Below are positions 38,015 to 48,726 of a stretch of DNA of 64,000 bases, one piece after another. Position numbers and translations under genes: made by a program. The notes beneath the pieces are model-generated. The model was not told the DNA's origin. It searched no databases and worked only from the letters and a program-made list of their open reading frames with translations. The DNA is taken from assembly GCF_002278035.1 (NCBI RefSeq), contig NZ_CP022604.1:2031501-2095500 (forward strand), given 5' to 3'. Origin of the DNA: Ochrobactrum quorumnocens (GTDB lineage: Bacteria > Pseudomonadota > Alphaproteobacteria > Rhizobiales > Rhizobiaceae). Numbering within the stretch: the stretch's first letter is position 1; each line of letters starts with the position of its first letter.

Positions 38015-39970
38015 ATGTCGGAAAAGCTTTACCCCGTTCTGCCGGGGGCAAAGAAGAACACGCTCATTGACAACGAGACCTATCTCGACTGGTACAATGA
38101 AAGCGTAACCGACCCGGATGGCTTCTGGGCCAAGCACGGCCGACGCATTGACTGGTTCAAGCCCTTTACCAAAGTCAAGAACACTGATTTCAACGGCGAC
38201 GTATCGATCAAGTGGTATGAAGATGGCGTGACCAACGTCTCCTACAACTGTATCGACCGCCACCTGAAAAGCCGTGGTGACAAGGTCGCCATCATCTGGG
38301 AAGGCGACAACCCTTACATAGATAAAAAGATCACCTACCGTGAACTTTACGAAAATGTCTGCCGTCTCTCCAATGTGCTGAAAAAGCATGGCGTCAAGAA
38401 AGGCGACCGCGTCACCATCTATCTGCCGATGATCCCGGAAGCGGCTTATGCCATGCTCGCCTGTGCCCGTATTGGCGCCGTGCATTCGGTCGTCTTTGCA
38501 GGTTTCTCGCCGGAAGCGCTCGCTGGCCGTATTGTCGACTGTGAATCCACTTTCGTCATCACCGCTGATGAAGGCGTACGTGGTGGCAAGCCGGTATCGC
38601 TCAAGGAAAACACCGACACGGCTATCGACATAGCTGCCAAGCAATATGTCATGGTCAACAAGGTTCTGGTCGTTCGCCGCACCGGTGGCAAGGTCAGCTG
38701 GGGCCCTGGCCGTGATCTCTGGTATCATCAGGAAGTGGCAAGCGTAGAACCTACCTGCGAACCGGAACCCATGAATGCGGAAGACCCGCTATTCATCCTT
38801 TATACCTCCGGCTCGACAGGCAAGCCGAAGGGTGTGCTTCATACCACCGGCGGCTACCTCGTCTATGCTTCGATGACACATCAATATGTGTTCGATTATC
38901 ATGACGGCGATGTCTATTGGTGTACTGCGGATGTGGGCTGGGTGACAGGCCATTCCTACATCGTCTACGGGCCGCTCGCCAATGGTGCTACCACGCTGAT
39001 GTTTGAAGGTGTACCGAACTTCCCCGATCAGGGTCGTTTCTGGGAAGTCATCGACAAACACCACGTCAATATCTTCTATACCGCGCCAACCGCAATCCGC
39101 GCGCTGATGGGGGCGGGCGATGAATTTGTTACCCGTTCATCGCGCTCGACATTGCGCCTGCTTGGTTCGGTTGGCGAGCCGATCAACCCCGAAGCCTGGG
39201 AATGGTATTATAACGTCGTGGGTGATCAGCATTCACCGATTGTCGATACATGGTGGCAGACGGAAACCGGCGGTATTTTGATTACGCCGCTGCCCGGTGC
39301 AACCGACCTCAAGCCCGGTTCGGCAACGCGTCCTTTCTTCGGCGTGAAACCGCAGCTGGTTGACGGCGAAGGTGCCGTTGTTGAAGGTGCAGTCGATGGC
39401 AATCTCTGCATCATCGACTCATGGCCCGGCCAGATGCGTACGCTCTATGGCGATCACAAGCGCTTCATCGAAGCTTACTTCTCAACCTATAAAGGCAAGT
39501 ATTTTACCGGTGACGGCTGCCGCCGCGATGACGACGGCTATTACTGGATTACCGGCCGCGTCGATGACGTGCTCAATATTTCCGGTCACCGTCTCGGCAC
39601 GGCGGAAATCGAGTCGGCACTCGTCTCGCATCATTCCGTTTCGGAAGCTGCGGTCGTTGGCTACCCACATCCGATCAAGGGACAAGGCATCTATTGCTAC
39701 GTCACTCTGATGACGGGCGCTGAAACACAAGATGCCGATGCTTTGCGCAAAGAGCTGGTCAGCCACGTGCGCAAGGAAATCGGGCCAATTGCGACACCAG
39801 ACAAGATTCAGTTCTCGCCCGGCCTGCCGAAAACCCGGTCAGGCAAGATCATGCGCCGTATTCTGCGCAAGATCGCAGAGGACGAATTCGGCTCACTGGG
39901 CGATACCTCGACCCTCGCCGACCCGGGCGTCGTGGACGATCTGATCGAAAATCGCCAGAACAAGAAGTAA
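38015..39970 (+). CDS. acsA: Acetyl-CoA synthetase
   Basis: A 651-residue AMP-forming ligase that activates acetate to acetyl-CoA. Motifs: [12 protein letters not shown] (P-loop of the ANL superfamily), [44 protein letters not shown] and the C-terminal [15 protein letters not shown], whose lysine is the acetylation site in Acs enzymes. GGAGG lies upstream of the ATG at 38015, which starts MSEKLYPV; the ATG at 38003 lies closer to that site and is less likely. Monocistronic with its own terminator. Confidence 0.97.
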   Translation: MSEKLYPVLPGAKKNTLIDNETYLDWYNESVTDPDGFWAKHGRRIDWFKPFTKVKNTDFNGDVSIKWYEDGVTNVSYNCIDRHLKSRGDKVAIIWEGDNPYIDKKITYRELYENVCRLSNVLKKHGVKKGDRVTIYLPMIPEAAYAMLACARIGAVHSVVFAGFSPEALAGRIVDCESTFVITADEGVRGGKPVSLKENTDTAIDIAAKQYVMVNKVLVVRRTGGKVSWGPGRDLWYHQEVASVEPTCEPEPMNAEDPLFILYTSGSTGKPKGVLHTTGGYLVYASMTHQYVFDYHDGDVYWCTADVGWVTGHSYIVYGPLANGATTLMFEGVPNFPDQGRFWEVIDKHHVNIFYTAPTAIRALMGAGDEFVTRSSRSTLRLLGSVGEPINPEAWEWYYNVVGDQHSPIVDTWWQTETGGILITPLPGATDLKPGSATRPFFGVKPQLVDGEGAVVEGAVDGNLCIIDSWPGQMRTLYGDHKRFIEAYFSTYKGKYFTGDGCRRDDDGYYWITGRVDDVLNISGHRLGTAEIESALVSHHSVSEAAVVGYPHPIKGQGIYCYVTLMTGAETQDADALRKELVSHVRKEIGPIATPDKIQFSPGLPKTRSGKIMRRILRKIAEDEFGSLGDTSTLADPGVVDDLIENRQNKK

Positions 39971-39972
39971 CA

Positions 39973-40000
39973 AAAAGGCCGGGATTTCCCGGCCTTTTTA
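39973..40000 (+). terminator. Terminator of acsA
   Basis: AAAAGGCCGGGA-TTT-CCCGGCCTTTTT directly after the stop codon. Confidence 0.85.
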
Positions 40001-40012
40001 ATATCGCTACAC

Positions 40013-40111
40013 CCCTCATCCTGAGGAAGCGCGAAGCGCTGTCTCGAAGGATCAGGAAATCATATCCCTCGCCCATCGACACGGTGCTATCGCACCGGCT
40101 CAGGGTGAGGG
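40013..40111. repeat. 99-base palindromic repeat of a second family
   Basis: The ends CCCTCATCCTGAG and CTCAGGGTGAGGG are inverted with one mismatch; inside are GAAGCGCGAAGCGCT, GTCTCGAAGGATCAGG and a hairpin CGGTGC-TATC-GCACCG. Words such as CTCATCCTGAGGA and TCTCGAAGGAT are common in intergenic repeats of Rhizobiales. Confidence 0.7.
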
Positions 40112-40145
40112 TAACTGCGGGCCGCAAATGCGGAAGTATCGCAAT

Positions 40146-40364
40146 TTAAAAATCTATTGTCCGCCCCTTGATCTCCCAGTCGCCAAAACGAGCGGGATCT
40201 TTGCCGCCCCGTCCGCCAATCTCACGCGGTAACTTTTCGACATTTTCGCTCGCGCGACGTGCTTCAGCTTCTTTGAGCGCGCGCTGTGCTGCAGCTGGCA
40301 GATCGTCCAGCTTACGCGGAGCTACATTGTCATTGATGTCGGTTTCGTTGAATTTATCGGTCAT
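40146..40364 (-). CDS. DUF1674 protein (SdhAF4-like)
   Basis: A 72-residue protein ending EIGGRGGKDPARFGDWEIKGRTIDF, the DUF1674 signature shared with the eukaryotic succinate dehydrogenase assembly factor 4, which helps the flavinylated SdhA subunit. The N-terminal half is charged and probably disordered (PAAAQRALKEAEARRA). Start choice between ATG at 40364 and 40379 is uncertain; both keep the domain. No sdh genes are close. Divergent from htpX with about 130 bases between. Confidence 0.85.
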   Translation of the reverse strand: MTDKFNETDINDNVAPRKLDDLPAAAQRALKEAEARRASENVEKLPREIGGRGGKDPARFGDWEIKGRTIDF

Positions 40365-40494
40365 CCGCAGCAAATCCATTATTGAAGCCCCATTATTGAA
40401 GCTGGGGCCGTTCATACCCATCATATAGGTAAATCTGGCGGGTAAGCAAAACCCTGTTTGAGATAAACTTTCGCTGAACTGGAGACCCCTACGC

Positions 40495-41472
40495 ATGAAT
40501 ATGACGAAAACTGCCATGCTGATCGCTCTCATGACAGTCATGTTTATGAGCATCGGTTACTTATTGGGCGGCGGCGGCGGCATGATGATCGCATTGGTAA
40601 TCGCGGTTGCCATGAACATGTTTGGCTATTGGAATTCCGACAAGATGGTACTGCGCATGTATAATGCGCAGGAAGTCGATGAGCGCTCGGCACCCGACTT
40701 CTACCGCATGGTCAGTGGCCTTGCCGCCAATGCAGGTCTACCGATGCCAAAAGTCTATATCATCAATGAGGATCAGCCCAACGCGTTTGCCACGGGCCGT
40801 AATCCGGAAAATGCAGCGGTCGCAGCCACAACTGGCCTTCTTCAGCGCCTGACACCGGAAGAAGTCGCAGGCGTCATGGCACATGAACTAGCCCATGTTC
40901 AAAACCGCGATACCCTGACCATGACAATCGTCGCCACCCTCGCGGGTGCAATCTCCATGCTTGGTAATTTCGCTTTCTTCCTAGGTGGTAACCGCGAAAA
41001 CGGCAATGGCATCATGGGCGTGATCGGCACGATCCTTGCGATGATCGTTGCGCCATTTGCCGCTATGATTGTGCAGATGGCCGTAAGCCGTACCCGCGAA
41101 TATGCCGCTGACCGGCGCGGTGCAGAAATCTGTGGCAATCCACTTTGGCTTTCCTCGGCGCTCGGCAAGATTGCGCGTGGCGCAAAAACCGTGGTGAATG
41201 AGGAAGCCGAGCATAACCCGGCGACAGCCCATATGTTCATCATCAATCCACTGAGCGGACGTGGTGCGGACAATCTGTTCTCGACGCATCCGGACACAGA
41301 CAACCGCATCTCAGCACTCGAACAAATGGCTGCCGAAATGGGTATTCGTTCGGCTGGAATGGCGCAACGCACCTCGACGCCATCACAAAGCAGTGGCCCA
41401 TGGGGACAAAGTAGTGGTAATGCAGGCGATAACAACAGTGGCGGTTCCGGCTATCGGGGCCCTTGGTCGTAA
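40495..41472 (+). CDS. htpX: Membrane zinc metalloprotease HtpX
   Basis: A 325-residue inner-membrane M48 protease that removes damaged membrane proteins. Zinc motif HELAH (His130, Glu131, His134) in [14 protein letters not shown], third ligand Glu in [16 protein letters not shown]-terminal helices ([35 protein letters not shown]) and two more around 140-195. The C terminus is Gly/Ser-rich ([20 protein letters not shown]). Typical length. The ribosome site is not strong (GGAGACCCCTACGC). Confidence 0.95.
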   Translation: MNMTKTAMLIALMTVMFMSIGYLLGGGGGMMIALVIAVAMNMFGYWNSDKMVLRMYNAQEVDERSAPDFYRMVSGLAANAGLPMPKVYIINEDQPNAFATGRNPENAAVAATTGLLQRLTPEEVAGVMAHELAHVQNRDTLTMTIVATLAGAISMLGNFAFFLGGNRENGNGIMGVIGTILAMIVAPFAAMIVQMAVSRTREYAADRRGAEICGNPLWLSSALGKIARGAKTVVNEEAEHNPATAHMFIINPLSGRGADNLFSTHPDTDNRISALEQMAAEMGIRSAGMAQRTSTPSQSSGPWGQSSGNAGDNNSGGSGYRGPWS

Positions 41473-41518
41473 AAGCGCGTCCCGAAAGCAGGATGTGCGT
41501 TAGATAAAGTAGAACAGC

Positions 41519-42925
41519 GTGAACGATAAGAAACCTGCGCCAAAGCGTGGAAATAACAAGCCGCAGACACACAATTACGCCGCAGACCGCGCCGAACAAC
41601 GGCCGGGCCTTGCGGCGCGTTTGTGCGCGGCACGCCTGCTTGGTGCGGTGATCGAAAAGAACACATCGCTCGACGGCCTCACTGATAACAGCCATGGCCA
41701 TCCGCAATATCTGGCGCTGGAACCGCGCGACCGCTCGCTGGTTCGCGCCATTCTCGGTTCGGCTCTGCGTAATCGCGGCAGCATTGAACGCGCAATCAAC
41801 AAGCGCCTCGACCGTCCATTGCCGGAAAATGCACATGCGCTCAAACATTTGCTGCATGTGGCCATCGCGCAGATTTTCTACCTCAACCTGCCCGATCATT
41901 CGGCAGTCGATCTCGCGGTCGAAGCGGCCAATGCCGATCCGCGCAATCGCAAATATGCAGGTCTGGTAAACGCTCTTCTGCGCCGTCTATCGCGCAACAA
42001 AGAGCGGGCACTCGAACACACATTGCAGCCTGAAAAAAATGTGCCGGAATGGTTTTCAAAGAGCCTTACCGATTCCTATGGCCCGAAAAAAGCCGAAGCC
42101 ATTTTGACCATGCATGGTTATGAGCCGCCAATCGATTTCACCGTGAAAGGTGATCCGAAGGAATGGGCTGAAAAGCTCGGCGGCGTAGCCTTGCCTAACG
42201 GTTCTGTGCGTCTTGAGACAGTCGAGGGCAACCTCACCGACCTGCCCGGTTTTGCCGAGGGTGACTGGTGGGTGCAGGATGCCGCCGCAAGCCTACCTGC
42301 GCGCCTGATGGGCGACATTAAAGGCAAGCGCGTGGCTGATCTTTGTGCAGCCCCAGGTGGAAAGACTGCACAGCTTGTGATTCAGGGCGCTGATGTGACA
42401 GCCCTTGATATGTCCGAAAACCGCCTCAAGCGGCTTGAAGGCAATTTGGAACGTCTGAGCCTTAAAGCCCGCACGGTTTCAAGCAATATGATGGACTTTA
42501 AGCCAGATGCATTGTTCGATGCCGTGCTGCTCGATGCGCCCTGCTCATCCACTGGAACTGTCCGCCGTCACCCGGATGTGCCGTGGACCAAGACACCGCA
42601 GGATATCAAGAAGCTTGCGACCCTTCAGGCCAAAATGCTTGATCAGGCCATCACGCTTGTGAAACCCGGTGGCACAGTGCTGTTCTCCAATTGCTCGCTA
42701 CATCCGCAGGAAGGCGAGGACTTGGCCCGCAATGCACTCAAAAACCCGGTCATTGAAGCCTATCCGATCACCCTCGAAGATTGCCCCGGCCTTGAAAGCT
42801 TGATCACCAAAGAAGGCTTCCTGCGCTCAACACCTGCCGATTTGCCCGCCGAACACTTCGGTGGAAATCCGCATATGGCCGGAATGGATGGCTTCTTTGC
42901 CGCGCGTTTCAAGCGCAAGGCCTGA
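41519..42925 (+). CDS. RsmB-type 16S rRNA m5C methyltransferase
   Basis: A 468-residue protein with an N-terminal NusB-like RNA-binding domain (ARLLGAVIEKNTSLDGL...LKHLLHVAIAQIFYLNLPDHSAVDLAVEAA) and a C-terminal SAM methyltransferase: AAPGGKTAQL (motif I), DAPCSSTGTVRRHPD (motif IV with catalytic cysteine) and LFSNCSLHPQEGED (motif VI with the second cysteine). Both cysteines of the m5C mechanism are present. The start is GTG at 41519; no clear ribosome site is seen and the preceding 45 bases include a fragment of the CCCGAAA repeat. Whether it modifies C967 as RsmB or another site is not decided. Confidence 0.9.
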   Translation: MNDKKPAPKRGNNKPQTHNYAADRAEQRPGLAARLCAARLLGAVIEKNTSLDGLTDNSHGHPQYLALEPRDRSLVRAILGSALRNRGSIERAINKRLDRPLPENAHALKHLLHVAIAQIFYLNLPDHSAVDLAVEAANADPRNRKYAGLVNALLRRLSRNKERALEHTLQPEKNVPEWFSKSLTDSYGPKKAEAILTMHGYEPPIDFTVKGDPKEWAEKLGGVALPNGSVRLETVEGNLTDLPGFAEGDWWVQDAAASLPARLMGDIKGKRVADLCAAPGGKTAQLVIQGADVTALDMSENRLKRLEGNLERLSLKARTVSSNMMDFKPDALFDAVLLDAPCSSTGTVRRHPDVPWTKTPQDIKKLATLQAKMLDQAITLVKPGGTVLFSNCSLHPQEGEDLARNALKNPVIEAYPITLEDCPGLESLITKEGFLRSTPADLPAEHFGGNPHMAGMDGFFAARFKRKA

Positions 42926-43109
42926 TCACGCGGCTTTAGACCATCAAAATCGATGAAATTGCCATAGCGGGTGCTCTGCGTCCGTTATGGTTAACACTCG
43001 GTTCACCATTATATACGATTCTATTAATGCATGATTCCGCGATGCAGAAACAGCATTCGAATGAATCATGCCATGAAAGGGCGGACCTGCCTTATCGGGT
43101 CCAGTGAGA

Positions 43110-44852
43110 ATGAACTTTAATACGGAGAACGAGAGGGTGGCAGTCGCGTTGAGCGAAACCCCGCATCTTTGGGGACTGGCTGTTGCACAGGCTTGGCGCA
43201 GGTTCAGCCGTCGCCTGCGCATGGGCCCGCTTTATCGCTGGCGTTTCACCGGCTTCACGCCGGAACGCATCCTCATCGCCCCGCCCGATCTTCGCGTCGC
43301 TGACCCCCAGCTCGCGCAGGAATTCTATCACGGCCGCTTTGCGCTTGCCGGTCGCCTTGTCGAAACGGGCGGGCTTTCGCCTTTTGCCGTTGAGCCACCA
43401 ACGCCTGAATGGGAGGCGGCACTCCACAGCTTCAGCTGGCTGCGTCACCTCAAAAGCGCCAACAGCGAGCTTGCCACTGCCAATGCACGTGCTTTGCTCG
43501 ATGACTGGATGCGCCTTTATGGAAGACGCATTGGCGGACTGGCATGGTCACCGGAAGTCACAGCGCAACGCATCATCGCATGGCTGCAGCATTCCAATCT
43601 GATTCTTTCGGGCGCTGAACTGCCCGCTTACCGCAAATTCATGCGCTCTCTCGCCATGCAGGTGCGCTATCTGCGCACGGTGGCTTCGGCCATGGATGAC
43701 GGCGAAGAACGCCTTCGCGCCCGCATCGCACTGGCTTTTGCAGCCCTCGCGCTCCCGGTTTCACCACCGACTGCGCGTGCGGCACGCCGCAATCTCGAAT
43801 ATGAACTGAAGCGCCAGATCCTGCCTGACGGCGGCCATGTTTCGCGCAACCCTTTGACTATTCTCGAACTGCTGGCTGACCTTCTGCCGCTGCGCCAGAC
43901 CTACGCCAATGGCACGGAATCACCGCCCAAAGCATTGATCGAAGCCGTCGAGCGTATGTTGCCAGCACTTCGTTTCTTCCGTCATCAGGACGGCAGCCTT
44001 GCACTGTTCAACGGCGTCGGCCCGACCATGTCGGAACGCATCATCTCGGTTCTGCGCCATGATGAAACCGCAGGCTCACCGTTGACCCATGCGCCCTATT
44101 CCGGTTATGAACGCCTGTCGATGGGTTCCACCACGATCATTGCAGATACGGGTTTGCCGCCACCGGTTACCTCTTCGCGCGATGCCCATGCAGGCTGTCT
44201 CGCCTTTGAAATGTCCTCCGGACGTCAGCGCTATATCGTCAATTCCGGCGTCGACCGCTTTGGTCCACCGGAATTTCGTCCATTGGGACGCTCGACCGCC
44301 GCACACTCGACCGCAACCATCAACGACACATCATCCTGCCGTTTCAGCTTGAATGCAGGCCTTTCCAACATGATCGGCACACCGATCATTGCGGGACCGA
44401 CCAAAGTGCAGCGTGATCGTGTGGAAGACATGGGCCGACAAGGGTTTATGGCAAGCCATGACGGTTATGTTCGGCTTTTTGGAATTTTCCACGAGCGCCG
44501 CGCAGTGCTCTCGCACAATGGCAGTGTCATTCAGGGTGCCGACCGTTTCTATCGTGGCGATGCCAAGGCTTTGAAAGCCAACGGGCGCGATAACATCGCC
44601 GTGCGTTTTCATATCCACCCTTCTGTCGATATCTCATTTGATGAAAATGGTCTGATTATCTTGAGTGCGCCCCATGACGACACATGGGCTTTTTCCTGCT
44701 TCGAAGTGGCGCCACAGCTGGAAGACAGTATCTTCTTCGCCGGCTTCCGCGGGCCTGTGACATCAAAGCAAATTGTGTTGTCCTTCCCGGCCTCTGACCT
44801 GCCGGAAGTGAACTGGCAATTCAGCCGTGTCGCCATCGGAAGCTATGCTTAA
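43110..44852 (+). CDS. Heparinase II/III-family protein
   Basis: A 580-residue protein with an N-terminal all-helical toroid region and a C-terminal beta-sandwich of the heparinase II/III type (SYERLSMGSTTIIADTGLPPP, CLAFEMSSGRQRYIVNSGVDRFG, AHSTATINDTSSCRF, HDGYVRLFGIFHERRAVLS). No signal peptide is evident, so location is uncertain. Such proteins are widespread in Rhizobiales just upstream of purH and may act on an envelope polysaccharide; activity is unproven. Three starts are possible: GTG 43104, ATG 43110 and GTG 43137 (GGAG nine bases before it); I list the ATG. Same strand as purH, 207 bases apart. Confidence 0.85.
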   Translation: MNFNTENERVAVALSETPHLWGLAVAQAWRRFSRRLRMGPLYRWRFTGFTPERILIAPPDLRVADPQLAQEFYHGRFALAGRLVETGGLSPFAVEPPTPEWEAALHSFSWLRHLKSANSELATANARALLDDWMRLYGRRIGGLAWSPEVTAQRIIAWLQHSNLILSGAELPAYRKFMRSLAMQVRYLRTVASAMDDGEERLRARIALAFAALALPVSPPTARAARRNLEYELKRQILPDGGHVSRNPLTILELLADLLPLRQTYANGTESPPKALIEAVERMLPALRFFRHQDGSLALFNGVGPTMSERIISVLRHDETAGSPLTHAPYSGYERLSMGSTTIIADTGLPPPVTSSRDAHAGCLAFEMSSGRQRYIVNSGVDRFGPPEFRPLGRSTAAHSTATINDTSSCRFSLNAGLSNMIGTPIIAGPTKVQRDRVEDMGRQGFMASHDGYVRLFGIFHERRAVLSHNGSVIQGADRFYRGDAKALKANGRDNIAVRFHIHPSVDISFDENGLIILSAPHDDTWAFSCFEVAPQLEDSIFFAGFRGPVTSKQIVLSFPASDLPEVNWQFSRVAIGSYA

Positions 44853-44881
44853 CTGGCTTCACGCCCCCACGGATTTATGAA

Positions 44882-44925
44882 CAATCTCTTGCACTCCCCG
44901 GCCTTCGAGAGTCGACAAGAGATTG
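44882..44925. promoter_or_regulatory. Stem-loop between heparinase-like gene and purH
   Basis: CAATCTCTTG at 44882-44891 pairs exactly with CAAGAGATTG at 44916-44925, with ACTC/GAGT able to extend the stem inward. There is no T-run, so it is more likely an RNA leader or protection structure than a classical terminator. Confidence 0.4.
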
Positions 44926-45059
44926 GCTTAAGCACAGAAACCCACATCTCTGCAGTTTTCGGGTGTTTTGAGGTATGATTCGTTCCTCTCCTGTGCTAAC
45001 TCGCAGCCGTCCACCCTTCCTGAACGCTTATGTTTCAGCAACGAAGAGACCAACTCCCT

Positions 45060-46676
45060 ATGGCTGTCAGCTCCAAGCATATTCCCGCTCCCGATCTTCA
45101 TCGGGTGCGCCGCGCCCTCCTTTCCGTGTCCGACAAGACCGGCCTCATTGATTTCGCCAAAGCACTTCACGCAAACGGCGTTGAAATCCTTTCGACAGGC
45201 GGCACCGCCAAGTCGATTGCCGCAGAAGGCATTCCTGTAAAGGACGTTTCGGAAGTCACCGGCTTTCCGGAAATCATGGATGGACGCGTGAAGACGCTGC
45301 ACCCATCAGTGCACGGCGGCCTGCTTGCAGTGCGCAACGATCCTGAACATATCGCAGCCATGGAAGCACACGGCATTGGCGGTATCGATCTTGCCGTCAT
45401 CAATCTTTATCCGTTTGAAGAAGTCCGCTTCAAGGGCGGCGACTACGACACTACTGTTGAAAATATCGACATTGGTGGGCCGGCCATGATCCGCGCTTCG
45501 GCAAAGAACCATGCCTATGTGGCAACCGTTGTCGATCCGGCTGACTATGCGGACGTTGTAGCCGAGCTCGAAAAGAACGAAGGATCGCTCCCGATTTCTT
45601 TCCGTAAAAAGCTCGCAGCCAAGGCATTCTCGCGCACTGCCGCTTATGATGCAGCCATTTCCAACTGGTTTGCCGAAGCAATCAATGAAGAGACTCCGAC
45701 CCACCGTTCGGTTGCTGGCAAGCTGCACTCTGTCATGCGCTATGGTGAAAACCCACATCAGACTGCTGGCTTTTACCTGACCGGCGAACAGCGCCCTGGT
45801 GTTGCCACAGCAACCCAGCTTCAGGGCAAGCAGCTTTCCTATAACAACATCAATGACACCGATGCGGCTTTCGAACTCGTTGCCGAGTTTGACCCGGCCC
45901 GCACCGCAGCCGTTGCCATCATCAAGCACGCCAATCCTTGCGGCGTGGCAGAAGCTGCAACCATCACCGAAGCCTATCTCAAGGCACTGGCCTGCGATCC
46001 GGTTTCAGCCTTCGGCGGTATTGTTGCGCTTAATAAAACACTTGATGAGGCTGCAGCCGAAGAAATCGTCAAGATTTTCACCGAAGTCATCATCGCACCA
46101 GACGCGACCGAAGGCGCACAGGCTATCGTTGCGGCCAAGAAGAACCTGCGTCTTCTGGTAACAGGTGGACTGCCTGACCCGCGCGCCAAAGGCATTGCGG
46201 CCAAGACAGTTGCTGGCGGCCTGCTGGTTCAGTCGCGCGACAATGGCGTCGTTGACGATCTTGATCTGAAAGTCGTGACCAAGCGCTCCCCAAGCGAAGC
46301 CGAACTCAACGACATGAAGTTTGCTTTCCGCGTTGGCAAGCACGTGAAGTCGAACGCTATCGTTTACGTTAAGAACGGCGCAACGGTCGGCATCGGCGCA
46401 GGCCAGATGAGCCGTGTAGATTCAGCTCGTATCGCTGCCCGCAAGGCTGAAGATGCAGCCGAAGCAGCTGGTCTTGCAGAGCCGCTGACCAAGGGCTGTG
46501 TTGTCGCTTCCGACGCGTTCTTCCCGTTTGCCGATGGTCTGCTGTCTGCTGTCCAGGCAGGCGCCACGGCGGTTATCCAGCCGGGTGGCTCGATGCGTGA
46601 CGATGAAGTCATTGCTGCGGCTGACGAACATGGCATTGCCATGGTGATGACCGGTATGCGTCACTTCCGTCACTAA
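45060..46676 (+). CDS. purH: Bifunctional AICAR transformylase/IMP cyclohydrolase
   Basis: The last two steps of IMP synthesis, 538 residues. N-terminal MGS-like cyclohydrolase domain ([55 protein letters not shown]) and C-terminal transformylase ([18 protein letters not shown] block here [76 protein letters not shown]). The ATG at 45060 gives the standard length; an in-frame ATG at 45030 adds ten unmatched residues. A strong terminator follows. Confidence 0.98.
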   Translation: MAVSSKHIPAPDLHRVRRALLSVSDKTGLIDFAKALHANGVEILSTGGTAKSIAAEGIPVKDVSEVTGFPEIMDGRVKTLHPSVHGGLLAVRNDPEHIAAMEAHGIGGIDLAVINLYPFEEVRFKGGDYDTTVENIDIGGPAMIRASAKNHAYVATVVDPADYADVVAELEKNEGSLPISFRKKLAAKAFSRTAAYDAAISNWFAEAINEETPTHRSVAGKLHSVMRYGENPHQTAGFYLTGEQRPGVATATQLQGKQLSYNNINDTDAAFELVAEFDPARTAAVAIIKHANPCGVAEAATITEAYLKALACDPVSAFGGIVALNKTLDEAAAEEIVKIFTEVIIAPDATEGAQAIVAAKKNLRLLVTGGLPDPRAKGIAAKTVAGGLLVQSRDNGVVDDLDLKVVTKRSPSEAELNDMKFAFRVGKHVKSNAIVYVKNGATVGIGAGQMSRVDSARIAARKAEDAAEAAGLAEPLTKGCVVASDAFFPFADGLLSAVQAGATAVIQPGGSMRDDEVIAAADEHGIAMVMTGMRHFRH

Positions 46677-46698
46677 TACAGCAATCTATATTGAACGC

Positions 46699-46735
46699 AA
46701 AAGCCCCGGCAACACTATGTTGCCGGGGCTTTTTC
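46699..46735 (+). terminator. Terminator of purH
   Basis: AAAAGCCCCGGCAAC-ACTAT-GTTGCCGGGGCTTTT followed by TCTTT; a 15-bp stem. Confidence 0.9.
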
Positions 46736-47103
46736 TTTGAGTTCTTGGTAAGCTGGGTACATTTTCGCAAACGAAAGTGCACCCTATTAATTAGCCTGCA
46801 AATCTTATCAAAGAGGCGGGATAATCGCTCTAAAATACCCCTATTGCTTTCGTTTGATATTCATATTATTTCGATTAAGTTCATTTAACGTATAAATGAA
46901 ATAAGGGATGTCAGTAAAAAAGCATTGGGAGTGCTGCAATACGGGCCTGAATTATGTTGAAGTGGCCACCTGCTCAAAAAGAGCACAGTGGCTTTTGGAG
47001 AGACGCATATATTCATTCGAAATTAGCGAAAATGGGTTGCAACGGACATACATATTCGCATCCTGACAAGATCTCTGCCATTCGAGCGGGAGGAGCATAG
47101 TAA
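46736..47103. other. Intergenic region upstream of glpK
   Basis: An AT-rich stretch of about 370 bases with no open frame of coding character. It should hold the glpKF promoter. It contains a hairpin with T-run at 46962-46996 and the strong ribosome site GGGAGGAG at about 47087 before the glpK start. Confidence 0.6.
46962..46996 (+). promoter_or_regulatory. Terminator-like hairpin in glpK leader
   Basis: GCCAC-c-TGCTC-AAAAA-GAGCA-ca-GTGGC-TTTT: two exact 5-bp stem blocks around an A-loop, then four T. It ends about 107 bases before the glpK start, so it could be an attenuator or the end of a short upstream transcript. Confidence 0.4.
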
Positions 47104-48603
47104 ATGACACAGTTCGTCGGTTCCATCGATCAGGGAACCACCAGTTCACGTTTTATCATTTTTGACCGGAACGGCGACATTATCGCCATGGACCAGCGAG
47201 AACACGAGCAGATTTACCCGAAGGCTGGCTGGGTGGAACACAGCGCCAATGAAATCTGGCGCAACACGCAGCATGTCATCGCCGCGACCTTGAAGAAAGC
47301 CAACCTCAAAGCTTCCGATATCGCATCGGTCGGCATCACCAACCAGCGCGAAACCACGCTTTTGTGGGACAGGAAAACCGGCACACCACTTTACAACGCC
47401 ATTGTCTGGATGGACACACGCACGGACGAGCTGGTCGATCATTTTGCGAAAGATGGCGGCGCAGATCGTCTCCGCGATAAGACCGGACTGCCGATCTCGA
47501 CTTATTTCTCAGGCCTTAAACTGCGCTGGATACTCGATAATGTTCCCGGTGTGCGCGAGAAGGCAGAAGCAGGCGATGCGCTGTTCGGCACGATGGATAG
47601 CTGGCTTGTCTGGAACCTCACCGGCGGCACAAAAGGCGGCATTCACATCACCGACGTAACCAATGCGTCACGCACGCAGTTGATGGACTTGTCTACGCTC
47701 GAATGGGACGAGGAACTCCTGCGGATATTCGATATTCCCGCAGCTTGCCTGCCGGAAATTCGTTCTTCCAGTGAAATCTATGGCGAGATTACCCTACCCG
47801 CGCTTGTCAATGTCAAGCTTGCAGGCATTCTAGGCGATCAGCAGGCAGCCCTTTTCGGTCAGGCCTGCCTTGAGCCAGGCGAAGCCAAGAACACCTATGG
47901 CACCGGCTGCTTCATGCTGATGAATACCGGCGAGAAACTGGTTCCATCCACCTACGGGCTTCTAACGACTATTGCCTATCAGCTTGGTGACCAAAAGCCG
48001 GTCTATGCGCTGGAAGGCTCCATCGCGATCACCGGCGCACTGGTGCAATGGATGCGTGATAATCTCGGCATCATCAAAACCAGTGGCGACATTGAAACAC
48101 TGGCGCGCACCGTCGAAGACAATGGCGATGTCTATTTTGTTCCTGCCTTCTCCGGCCTTTACGCACCGCGCTGGGAAGATTCCGCGCGTGGCATCATTGC
48201 CGGTCTGACCCGCTTTGCAAACAAGGGCCATATTGCCCGCGCAGCACTCGAAGCAAGCTGCTATCAAGTCCGCGAAGTGCTGGAAGCCATGGTGAAGGAC
48301 TCTGGTGTCGAAATCACCGAATTACGCGCCGATGGCGGCATGACCATCAACGAGCTTCTCATGCAGTTCCAGTCCGACATCCTGAATGTACCTGTCGTGC
48401 GTCCCAAGATCATCGAAACCACAGCACTTGGAGCAGCCTATGCGGCTGGTCTTGCCGTTGGCTACTGGAGATCGACAAACGACATTATCGAAAACTGGCA
48501 AGTCGGTCAGCGCTGGCATCCCAAGATGACATCAAAGGAACGAACCCGCCTGTTCACCTCGTGGGAAAAGGCCGTTCAGCGCTCGCTCAACTGGGTCGAT
48601 TGA
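47104..48603 (+). CDS. glpK: Glycerol kinase
   Basis: A 499-residue FGGY kinase that phosphorylates glycerol to glycerol-3-phosphate. The N-terminal [48 protein letters not shown], and C-terminal [22 protein letters not shown] and [18 protein letters not shown] are diagnostic. GGGAGGAG precedes the ATG. It is followed by the glycerol facilitator in the same direction, so together they take up and trap glycerol. No glpD or glpR in the window. Confidence 0.98.
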   Translation: MTQFVGSIDQGTTSSRFIIFDRNGDIIAMDQREHEQIYPKAGWVEHSANEIWRNTQHVIAATLKKANLKASDIASVGITNQRETTLLWDRKTGTPLYNAIVWMDTRTDELVDHFAKDGGADRLRDKTGLPISTYFSGLKLRWILDNVPGVREKAEAGDALFGTMDSWLVWNLTGGTKGGIHITDVTNASRTQLMDLSTLEWDEELLRIFDIPAACLPEIRSSSEIYGEITLPALVNVKLAGILGDQQAALFGQACLEPGEAKNTYGTGCFMLMNTGEKLVPSTYGLLTTIAYQLGDQKPVYALEGSIAITGALVQWMRDNLGIIKTSGDIETLARTVEDNGDVYFVPAFSGLYAPRWEDSARGIIAGLTRFANKGHIARAALEASCYQVREVLEAMVKDSGVEITELRADGGMTINELLMQFQSDILNVPVVRPKIIETTALGAAYAAGLAVGYWRSTNDIIENWQVGQRWHPKMTSKERTRLFTSWEKAVQRSLNWVD

Positions 48604-48726
48604 GGTTTATGAAACCGGCCGGATCAATCGGCCGTCGCATGATAGCAAAATATATTTTTAGACAGCCGGTGAGCGTTGCTGCCCACCGGACAGCTTTTCA
48701 GCATCAAATTATTCTCGGAGCAGATA

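Noticed and set aside
37877..38728. A 283-codon frame opposite the acsA start
   Set aside because: Overlaps acsA almost entirely, has no family match that I can see, and crosses the acsA ribosome site.
44853..45059. A purine riboswitch before purH
   Set aside because: The stem-loop present does not show the conserved three-way junction sequences of purine or ZTP riboswitches.
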